Shown: piece after piece, positions 54,184-60,195 of the stretch
Numbering within the stretch: the first letter of the stretch is position 1
Layout of the letters: every line of letters starts with the position of its first letter
DNA from: Bacteroidales bacterium
Lineage (GTDB): Bacteria > Bacteroidota > Bacteroidia > Bacteroidales > VadinHA17
Length of the DNA stretch: 60,195 nucleotides
Reading direction: 5' to 3'
NCBI GenBank assembly: GCA_016928075.1
Contig: JAFGLJ010000037.1
Coordinates: 1 to 60,195 of the forward strand
Program-made: the position numbers and the translations under genes
Notes under the pieces: model-generated
The model's input: only the letters and a program-made list of their open reading frames with translations
What the model was told of the DNA's origin: nothing
The model's database searches: none

Positions 54184-54887
54184 TTGTTAAGGTGTATGGT
54201 AGAGATTCCGCCGTCCAGATTAATAACCTGACCTGTCATCCATGAGGCCTTATCAGATAAAAGAAAAATTGCCAGTGAAGCAACATCTTCCGGTTTTCCA
54301 ATTCTTTTTAAAGGATGACGGTTATTATTCGCTTCTAATTTTGCATCCGTATTTAATAATGAAGCCGCCAGGGGGGTATTCGTCAGAGAGAGTTCAATAC
54401 AATTAAATCTTATCTCCGGAGCATACTCAGCTGCCAATGCTTTGGTTAAGCCTTCAATGGCGCCTTTTGAAGAAGACACCAGAGAATGAAAAATGAATCC
54501 CTTTTGCACTGCAACGGAAGAAAATAATACAACAGATGCGCCATTCGATTTTTTCAATTTTGGCAGCAAGGCCTGGATTAGCCTGACTGCTCCTAAAAAC
54601 TGAACTTGATAATCCTGAATAAACTCATCGGGTTTAATTCTGTGAAAAGGTTTTAAATTTATGGTTCCCGGACAATATACAATTCCATCTATGACCTCCG
54701 GTAATTCAGGGAAGTTATAATCCTGTGAATTGACATCCAGATGAAAATACATTTCATTTTGTTTAATAAATTCATCATCAGACGAATTGTAAGTAGCCCA
54801 AACATTACTTTGAGGCTTACTTTTTAATTTGTTCACAATGGCAAGGCCTATACCACTTGAACCTCCGATAATTATATAATTTTTCAT
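54180..54887 (-). CDS. Short-chain dehydrogenase-like protein lacking the catalytic Tyr
   Basis: A 235-residue SDR protein from the ATG at 54887 (MKNYIIIGGSSGIG; a longer reading adds seven atypical residues). The cofactor loop GGSSGIG is intact and LFSSVAV carries the catalytic-type Ser (about 123). The YxxxK motif reads VSSSK: Val137 replaces Tyr and Lys141 is kept. C-terminal GQVINLDGGIST is typical of FabG-like members. A related subfamily with a changed Tyr exists in Bacteroidota and cyanobacteria as I recall, so this is probably a lineage feature and not recent decay. Co-translated with the DoxX-like gene. Confidence 0.88.
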   Translation of the reverse strand: MKNYIIIGGSSGIGLAIVNKLKSKPQSNVWATYNSSDDEFIKQNEMYFHLDVNSQDYNFPELPEVIDGIVYCPGTINLKPFHRIKPDEFIQDYQVQFLGAVRLIQALLPKLKKSNGASVVLFSSVAVQKGFIFHSLVSSSKGAIEGLTKALAAEYAPEIRFNCIELSLTNTPLAASLLNTDAKLEANNNRHPLKRIGKPEDVASLAIFLLSDKASWMTGQVINLDGGISTIHLNK

Positions 54888-54962
54888 ATCATAATAACAA
54901 GTATCCAAACCTTATGTTTAACACATGTAGTTTCCACCTGAAAAAATGTATTTAATTCCTGT

Positions 54963-55046
54963 GAAGATTTATCGGAGGATGAGCTCGCGAGTAAAGCTAG
55001 CAACGATTAGGAGCCGGCCCTGAGTCCTCGGGATTAATTATACCGA
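54963..55046. repeat. Repeat copy R1 (partial)
   Basis: 54963-54986 is identical over 24 nt to parts of the copies at 58444-58716 and 59978-60112 (GAAGATTTATCGGAGGATGA, then GCTC), continues into GAGCTCGCGAG, and ends with GGATTAATTATACCG (55032-55046), which is close to ATTAATTATACCG at 58696-58708. The rest of the 332-nt spacer 54888-55219 shows nothing recognisable. Confidence 0.7.
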
Positions 55047-55219
55047 ACGTGTCAGATGATCATAGTTTTAATTGCGGATAATAAAATGAAATGAAAATTG
55101 AATACTTAATCTGGATTTATGGTCAGTGGAGTTTAATCTGTTCGTTCATCTGTTTGATTCACTGTTCTGCAAATTAATATATTGCATGACGATCTTGATA
55201 AAATGCGTTTGAAAACATT

Positions 55220-57649
55220 TTATCTTTTGTTAGTGACATTTTTTGGAACGAGCTGTATTTTACTAATTGTTACTGACTCAATCTTAGTTCTTGAAAAATA
55301 AGCAGGGAAGTATTTGTCATCTGCCCAATCTTCGAACAGATTGTTATAGAACGGACTGTCAGGATCACCGGATTGTCCTGGTGAATTTGTTCCTACAGAC
55401 AGGTCCCAATCATCGACATCAACGATTATCCTGAAAGTAGCCCCCTGTGTCTGTTTGTTGGTATTGCCTGTTGCTCCGGGAGTGTATTGGTTACCTCCCC
55501 TTGGTAATTTAGCAGTATTCAATTTTTTTCGAAATTCAGCATTGACAACCTTCCCTAACGGATGAATAATCTGAACATGTTTGAAATCAACATGTCCATA
55601 TTTCCATGATTCCATATTTCCCCCAAATTTTTCGACCAGGCCTTTTACAGAAGAAGAAAAAGTTCCTGATAAAAAGCGATCTCTTTTATCCTTTGCGTTT
55701 TGACCAAACTTGGATTCAGGAGCGAGAATCCATTGCATCATTTTACCCATTTGTATATCGGTGATAACTTCCTGAACTTCAGGATCAGGAAAATATTCAA
55801 AAAAACTTTTTCGTAATTCTCTTTCCCAGGCAACATAAATAGCGGCAGCAGTTGAGTTTTTATCCAGTATAAAATCCCATGCCAATAACCGTTGCTGGGC
55901 TTTTACAAGCAAATCCTCAGTAAAACTTTGATGCTCCAGAAGCGGGACAAGGGTACGTGCAGGAAGTGATAAATAATCAGTTTGCAAAGCCTTCATATCA
56001 TCCATTGTTAATTTCTTGCCTGAGCCAAGTACTTCATTCAATCTATTTCCACGATATGGATCGCTCCAGATATACCCGATTGCATACCATTCAGTATAAT
56101 TACTCGGGATTACATTTTGATTGGCTGTTGCAATAAAACCATTGGAAGGATTATAATCATGTGGTTTTTGTTTAATAGGGAGATAACCATCCCACTCATA
56201 CCTGCCATCGCCAGGAACAGGAACTAAACCACTAAAATTTCTGCGAATAGGAGCAATCCCCACAGCTTGCCAGCCAATATTTCCCTTCTTATCAGCCCAA
56301 ATCATATTTTCTCCGGGAATGTGGCTATAGTTACAAGCATCTCTAAACTCTTTCCAATTTTTCGCCTGATCCATTCGCAAAGAAGCCAGATAAGGGGAGC
56401 CTCCTGGTTCCATCCAAGCACATCTCACTGCATAAGCCACATGATTTAATGTATCGATATATGTTACCGGACCATGTCGTGTATATCGCAGTTCCACCTC
56501 TACATCTTCGCTATTCTTTGCAGCAATAGTTTCGTATATCACTTTCATGTCTTCCCAATTATTTTGGTATTTGTATTGATTGTGATTGTCGGGATTCAAA
56601 TCATAGACTAACAAATCCTCTCCATCGGTTGAAAAAACTGCTAACCCCCATGCACCGTATTGGTTGTGACCAATCGAGATTCCTGGAATCTCAGGTTCAC
56701 CTCCACCAATTACATCCCAGCCTGGGGCAGATAGGTGCACCCAATAGCGAAGAGAAGGAATTGCCAAAGCTCTATGTGGATCATTTGCCATATAAGCATG
56801 TCCATTTTCAGCAAGTGAAGGACTCGTCACCCAATTATTGCTGCCAATCCACAACTTTTCAGCTTCTGTTTCATATTGATTACCCCCTGCTTCAGTATAT
56901 TGACTTACACCTGGCTCAATACGGTATGCTGGCAGGATATCTTCAGGTTCAAAATTAACAGATGTTCGATATGCCAGATATAATTCTAAAATATCGTCTG
57001 TTAACAACTCGGGATTAATAGCTGTATCTAATTCTACAATTGGGTCTTTGGGATGAAACCATAAGTACTCCTTCACTTTTTCATGTCCTATTTTTGCAAC
57101 TGCCCTGCCTATACTTAATTCTGTAATAACATTTCCCAATAATCCCTGATGCCTGGAAATTACCACTTCAGGCGTCCATTTTTGTGGTTTGATTCCCAGA
57201 GCCTTGAAAGTGACAGGAAGTAAGTCTGGGTTTTTTAGCACTTCTTCTATATAAGTATTTACCCCATCCGTATAAGCTGTAATGATTATTTCTCCATCAG
57301 GATGATAGTGTTGCATCTCAGTCTTCATATCCCCTCTGAATTTGAATAAACGAGCTCCGATGTCTCGTTTAATCTCTCTTTTGCCTAATATTTCTGCTAC
57401 AGTCCCGGTGGCCTGTCTACGCCAAATTTCAAATTGAAAAAGACGGTCTTTTGCAGCACAATACCCTTGGGCAAAAAACAAATCATGCTGATTTTTTGCA
57501 TAAATATGATTGATCCCTATATTATCTCTTACTACTTCCACATTTTCGATAAGGCCTTCTAATGGGATCTTCCTACTATTGTTTTCTTTTTGTTCTCGGC
57601 AGGCAGTTAAAAAAATGAGTATAAACAGGAAATATTGAAGTATTTTCAT
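55220..57649 (-). CDS. Penicillin acylase family protein (Ntn hydrolase)
   Basis: An 809-residue exported Ntn-hydrolase precursor with a lipoprotein signal (about 1-17, LTAC). The self-cleavage site is at GSNNWV: Ser270 would become the N-terminal nucleophile of the beta chain, followed by the family's MANDPHRAL (about 290-298). The alpha part has QGYCAAKDRLFQFE (about 61-74). Relatives hydrolyse penicillin amides, acyl-homoserine lactones, or bacterial lipid amides, so quorum-quenching or peptide-amide hydrolysis are alternatives; substrate cannot be called from sequence. First gene of the repeat-punctuated block, bounded on its 5' side by the repeat at 57703-57840. Confidence 0.92.
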   Translation of the reverse strand: MKILQYFLFILIFLTACREQKENNSRKIPLEGLIENVEVVRDNIGINHIYAKNQHDLFFAQGYCAAKDRLFQFEIWRRQATGTVAEILGKREIKRDIGARLFKFRGDMKTEMQHYHPDGEIIITAYTDGVNTYIEEVLKNPDLLPVTFKALGIKPQKWTPEVVISRHQGLLGNVITELSIGRAVAKIGHEKVKEYLWFHPKDPIVELDTAINPELLTDDILELYLAYRTSVNFEPEDILPAYRIEPGVSQYTEAGGNQYETEAEKLWIGSNNWVTSPSLAENGHAYMANDPHRALAIPSLRYWVHLSAPGWDVIGGGEPEIPGISIGHNQYGAWGLAVFSTDGEDLLVYDLNPDNHNQYKYQNNWEDMKVIYETIAAKNSEDVEVELRYTRHGPVTYIDTLNHVAYAVRCAWMEPGGSPYLASLRMDQAKNWKEFRDACNYSHIPGENMIWADKKGNIGWQAVGIAPIRRNFSGLVPVPGDGRYEWDGYLPIKQKPHDYNPSNGFIATANQNVIPSNYTEWYAIGYIWSDPYRGNRLNEVLGSGKKLTMDDMKALQTDYLSLPARTLVPLLEHQSFTEDLLVKAQQRLLAWDFILDKNSTAAAIYVAWERELRKSFFEYFPDPEVQEVITDIQMGKMMQWILAPESKFGQNAKDKRDRFLSGTFSSSVKGLVEKFGGNMESWKYGHVDFKHVQIIHPLGKVVNAEFRKKLNTAKLPRGGNQYTPGATGNTNKQTQGATFRIIVDVDDWDLSVGTNSPGQSGDPDSPFYNNLFEDWADDKYFPAYFSRTKIESVTISKIQLVPKNVTNKR

Positions 57650-57702
57650 AGTAATAAGTAATTAATTGTTTTGATTAGATTGATGGTTTATTGAATCAAT
57701 AT

Positions 57703-57840
57703 TGCCACTAATAGTTCGCGTGTAGCTGCTAAGCGAGGCTTGTAGCTCAAATGTTGATAGCAGTACCGCAGTTCAAATTTACACTTTCCTGTCAAACGAA
57801 GAACGTCAACCCGCATTGCAGCTGCACGGTGTTAGCGGTA
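57703..57840. repeat. Imperfect palindromic repeat R0 with TTAG-type ends
   Basis: Begins TGCCACTAAT (57703-57712) and ends GTTAGCGGTA (57831-57840); the ends are imperfect inverted repeats. The body has internal pairings such as TGTAGCTGCTAAGC and GCTTGTAGCT. It separates the penicillin acylase gene from the NTF2-like gene and looks like an attC-like site or an extragenic palindromic element. Confidence 0.55.
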
Positions 57841-57897
57841 TGGGGTGTCTTCTGTCATAGTAATATCTATTCAAAGGCAAGATTCTTTTCTGTCAAC

Positions 57898-58401
57898 TTA
57901 ATTAATTGCATAGGCACGAATTTGGGCAATAAGCCAAACATCTCCACTCCGAACTAGAATATCGGTAAACCTGTGTTGTTTAACCGTAGCTGACAAATTT
58001 TCTGAACCTTCTATAAATGCCTCGCCATCCACAACTGCCACATCATCAGTTACGAAACTTATTCGGGTAATATGACTGGTGTGTTTTGTGCTTTTGGCTT
58101 CGCTCCCTAAAAAATCACTTAATAGATTGTGAATCTGTTCTGAACCGATTGCCACATCGCCACGAGGGCTAATAAGTACTGCATCATTTGTAAAGCATAC
58201 TATTATACCTTCAATATCTCCCTGCTGCCAAGCGTGGTCGTATGCTGCCTCTGTTTTTCGAATCCGTTCCTCATCCAGTTGTCTATTCGTCTTTTTCATT
58301 TCCTGCATAGTATCAATCTTTTTTTTAATCATTAAAGTTTTAAGTGCAAAACCTGTCAGGAATGCCACAATTATCAAAGATAGAAGAGTCGCATATTTCA
58401 T
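57898..58401 (-). CDS. NTF2-like (SnoaL/DUF4440) protein with N-terminal anchor
   Basis: A 167-residue protein from the ATG at 58401, preceded by an AAAGGAC ribosome-binding sequence; an ATG at 58428 in the same frame is an alternative. Further upstream the frame only translates the flanking repeat. One hydrophobic helix (about 5-22) anchors an NTF2-like cone domain (about 40-167): AAYDHAWQQGDIEGIIVCF, DAVLISPRG, AIGSEQIHNLL, and the final strands DILVRSGDVWLIAQIRA. Such domains bind or isomerise small ligands; DUF4440 members are often of unknown role. Bracketed by GTTAGCGGTA (57831) and TACCACTAAT (58444). Confidence 0.82.
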   Translation of the reverse strand: MKYATLLSLIIVAFLTGFALKTLMIKKKIDTMQEMKKTNRQLDEERIRKTEAAYDHAWQQGDIEGIIVCFTNDAVLISPRGDVAIGSEQIHNLLSDFLGSEAKSTKHTSHITRISFVTDDVAVVDGEAFIEGSENLSATVKQHRFTDILVRSGDVWLIAQIRAYAIN

Positions 58402-58443
58402 TTTGTCCTTTGTGTTTATCTCATTCATTTCGTTTCTTACGAT

Positions 58444-58716
58444 TACCACTAATGGTCGGCGGAACCGAATCCTGACATTTGCAGGGATGAGCTCGCGAGC
58501 AAAGTGAGCAACCGAAGCAAGCTTGCCTGCTGAGCTCGCGAGCAAAGCGAGCAATGACACACTTTGTACGCCGTAGCCCTGTTATCGGGGCGGAGGTGGA
58601 GGTAACCGGAGAAGCGCGTCAGCGGTTCGGACTGTGTCATCCGAAGATTTATCGGAGGATGAGCTCATCGAGCCCCGCCGGGTGGGGTGAGATAATTAAT
58701 TATACCGCATATTAGC
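58444..58716. repeat. Long palindrome-rich repeat R2
   Basis: A 273-nt gene-free element from TACCACTAAT to ATATTAGCTAC. It contains two GAGCTCGCGAGC sites (58489-58500 and 58532-58543), the hairpin-forming TCCGAAGATTTATCGGA, and a block 58622-58677 identical over 56 nt to 60057-60112. Its base composition (GC-rich) differs sharply from the surrounding AT-rich genes. It separates the NTF2-like gene from the HigA remnant. Confidence 0.8.
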
Positions 58717-58727
58717 TACAGTAGCTC

Positions 58728-58970
58728 TTAGGGTTCTATCGATATATGCAGGTTTCTACCCAATCCGATTTCGATTAATTTTTGGTAAGTTGATAACTGA
58801 ATATCACTTTTACCTCTCTCTATCCTCGAAATATAGCTTTTCTTTGTGCCTGTTTTATCAGCAAGCTCTTTCTGAGTTATTTTTGCTTCTTTTCGTGCTT
58901 GCTTCAGCATCACCCCAAGTCTGAATGCCAGTGATTCAGCGTCATGCTCTTCATACTCATTCTTTAACCT
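58728..58970 (-). pseudogene. HigA-type antitoxin, N-terminally truncated
   Basis: The frame encodes KNEYEEHDAESLAFRLGVML, KQARKEAKITQKELADKTG, TKKSYISRIERGKSDIQLS and TYQKLIEIGLGRNLHISI, i.e. the last four-fifths of a HigA/XRE antitoxin with an intact helix-turn-helix. The usual 20-25 N-terminal residues are absent. Codons upstream of about 58970 are unrelated (QCLQPTR) and contain no ATG, and the cognate HigB toxin gene that would precede it is missing. A GTG at 58913 could still start a 61-residue DNA-binding fragment. The break sits at GTTAAAG, a heptamer similar to cassette junctions. Confidence 0.7.
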
Positions 58971-59166
58971 CGTTGGTTGCAGGCACTGGGGAAGTGTCGC
59001 GATACAATGTTGATCAAAGCCAGAAAACTGTCAAGGTATATTAAAATTTAGTTGAGTGCAGATGCGCGTGACCGGGTGTAAGAGCCGTTACAAAGCTGTC
59101 TTGAGTGCAGGAGTAAAAGCAAAAATTGTAAAGAGCAACTTACCCATATTGTACGTGTTAGGCTAC
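58971..59166. repeat. Cassette-junction-like spacer ending GTTAGGCTAC
   Basis: A spacer with no gene between the HigA remnant and the methyltransferase. It ends with GTTAGGCTAC (59157-59166), the exact reverse complement of GTAGCCTAAC at 59978-59987 on the other side of the methyltransferase. Confidence 0.5.
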
Positions 59167-59236
59167 CGTTACTGTAAGATTCTTTCAAAGATCATATAAA
59201 TACAAAAATACCTATGGCCTTACAACTCCTATTCTG

Positions 59237-59830
59237 TTAGTCGGAAGCTATGCTTTTTCCTCTCCTCTTAACAAACAGGTAACGCGGCACATCCGAGCAG
59301 TACTCTTCATACTCCTCACCAAATATTCGAAGAAGATGCTCTTCTTCGGTTATGACCATCCAATAAGTAATGATGGCATACATCAGTATCCAACCAATTG
59401 TATGCAGCGATGGCCATTGCAGGGAGATTCCAATAACTAATAAATATCCCCCTATAACCTGAGGATTCCGACTCAACTTATAGGGTCCTGCTTTCTTCAA
59501 TCCATCCAGATGAACTCCGAAAGCTCTTCCGATGCCAAACCACAACATTGTTCCGAAGGAGACCAGGAAGCCAATACATATAATCAAGAGACCGGCTAGA
59601 TAGAGACCTCGAGATGATGAGATGCTAACCATCCAGAAATATATCCACTCTGGCGGATTGAAGAGATATCCAAAACTGAAAAATCCAATAAAGACAATCA
59701 ACTGCAGACTTGATGAAAACGTGCCTAACCGACCTCGAGTAATATAGTCACGTCGGACTATGAGACGGAACACAGTATATGCAAATAGCAACAGAAGTAT
59801 AGCCAAAATGATATAGAAGATTTGCTTCAT
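59237..59830 (-). CDS. ICMT/phospholipid-methyltransferase-like membrane protein
   Basis: A 197-residue membrane protein with five hydrophobic segments (about 3-20, 42-60, 72-94, 128-142, 147-160). The C-terminal signature GPYKLSRNPQVIGGYLL (about 119-135) and EEEHLLRIFGEEYEEYCSDV (about 160-179) is that of isoprenylcysteine carboxyl- and phospholipid-N-methyltransferases, which use S-adenosylmethionine. Substrate unknown. It has a strong Shine-Dalgarno sequence, GGAGGAGGG (59843-59835), which is unusual for Bacteroidota and hints at a foreign origin. It is bracketed by inverted GTTAGGCTAC / GTAGCCTAAC, with an additional GCCTAAC at 59886-59892. Confidence 0.85.
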   Translation of the reverse strand: MKQIFYIILAILLLLFAYTVFRLIVRRDYITRGRLGTFSSSLQLIVFIGFFSFGYLFNPPEWIYFWMVSISSSRGLYLAGLLIICIGFLVSFGTMLWFGIGRAFGVHLDGLKKAGPYKLSRNPQVIGGYLLVIGISLQWPSLHTIGWILMYAIITYWMVITEEEHLLRIFGEEYEEYCSDVPRYLFVKRRGKSIASD

Positions 59831-59885
59831 TTATCCCTCCTCCATATTTCTAATTAAGTTTTGACCAGTAAGACAATCGACTTCC

Positions 59886-60121
59886 GCCTAACACCTGTCT
59901 TTAAGGAGGATGCCGATAATTCGCATAAAATTTTTTTTCTCACTATAAATATAGGCAAAAAATATAGGCAAAGTAATGTAGCCTAACGGTAGGCGAAACC
60001 GAGAATGGCTTGCCATTCGAGCTCGCGAGCAAACCGAGCAACCGGAGAACCGCGAAGCGGTTCGGACTGTGTCATCCGAAGATTTATCGGAGGATGAGCT
60101 CATCGAGCCCCGAGTACTCAA
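59886..60121. repeat. Repeat copy R3 with heptamer sites
   Basis: Gene-free end of the window. Contains GCCTAAC (59886-59892), GTAGCCTAACGGTAGGC (59978-59994, itself a hairpin), GAGCTCGCGAGC (60019-60030), a perfect 7-bp hairpin GAACCGC-GAA-GCGGTTC (60047-60063), and the 56-nt block 60057-60112 shared exactly with R2. Past 60121 nothing is recognised up to the window end. Confidence 0.75.
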
Positions 60122-60195
60122 GGATTTTTCACCTCTAGAATAAGTTACACTTTTATTGTATAATTCCCCATATTTATACTGTTTAATGATCGATA

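Noticed and set aside
58402..58560. N-terminal extension of the NTF2-like protein
   Set aside because: The added residues are only the translation of the GAGCTCGCGAGC-type repeat; a Met with a ribosome-binding sequence at 58401 gives a sensible protein.
58489..60030. Possible CRISPR array from repeated GAGCTCGCGAGC units
   Set aside because: Repeats are short, irregularly spaced and palindromic, and there are no cas genes or uniform spacers.
59888..60121. 77-codon minus-strand frame at the window end
   Set aside because: Ser/Arg-rich translation of repeat R3, without family features.
1..60195. tRNA or rRNA genes
   Set aside because: I looked in the spacers for tRNA-like acceptor/T-arm patterns and rRNA sequence and found none.

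Overview
The window looks like a chromosomal piece of a Bacteroidota genome, most likely from the Bacteroidales/Marinilabiliales side. The evidence is family content (DUF4271, Tat-type TldD with a PmbA partner, DUF1846, DUF4838, GH127, large sortilin-type propellers, PPi-type phosphofructokinase), many lipoprotein signals ending in S/A-C, low GC, few Shine-Dalgarno sequences, and several promoters of the Bacteroidota type (TTTG, about 20 nt, TAnnTTTG). No rRNA, tRNA, CRISPR array, transposase or phage gene was recognised.

Layout. 1-4.3 kb (minus): overlapping dtd - MFS exporter - deoC - DUF4271, then a PHP phosphatase. 4.5-14.4 kb (plus): a Crp/Fnr regulator, a secreted M14 peptidase with EF-hand-like loops, a dicarboxylate/amino-acid symporter, the TldD/TldE protease pair and a sortilin-like propeller; together this looks like peptide and protein processing and uptake. 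14.5-24.7 kb: epimerase, phosphofructokinase, exported amidase, exonuclease III, rsgA, a hybrid sensor kinase and selU/mnmH. 24.7-31.3 kb (minus): one operon from a well-formed promoter, moeB/thiF-like - pepE - AsmA-like - histidine kinase - U32 peptidase, converging on and overlapping selU. 31.6-34.2 kb (minus): ECF sigma factor - membrane anti-sigma-like protein - beta-barrel protein, closed by a clear intrinsic terminator. 34.3-40.1 kb (minus): three secreted carbohydrate-active proteins (GH106-like, GH43 with CBM6-like domain, DUF4838) without SusC/SusD. 40.2-49.9 kb (minus): YkgJ-type protein, GNAT and PlsC-type acyltransferases, an odd metallo-beta-lactamase-fold protein, OsmC, DUF1846 with an FAD oxidoreductase, a decayed NUDIX-like gene and thyA. 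50.5-54.9 kb (minus): LamG-GH127 arabinofuranosidase with a perfect operator-like palindrome over its promoter, then SDR - DoxX-like.

55-60.2 kb is different. Single genes, all on the minus strand (penicillin acylase family protein, NTF2-like protein, an N-terminally cut HigA antitoxin, an ICMT-like methyltransferase), are separated by long, imperfectly palindromic repeats. The repeats share blocks, including a 56-nt stretch identical in two copies, and two genes are bracketed by inverted heptamer-type ends (GTTAGGC/GCCTAAC; GTTAGCGG/CCACTAAT). This resembles an array of mobile gene cassettes with attC-like sites and is the most interesting part of the window; no integrase is visible here.

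Other points worth a second look: substituted catalytic or metal residues in several enzymes (M14 peptidase, MBL-fold protein, SDR, hybrid kinase, MoeB-like protein), a Tat/lipoprotein signal on TldD but not on TldE, a tail-to-tail overlap of two genes whose families both modify tRNA wobble uridine, and a 32-nt perfect palindrome between two operons.
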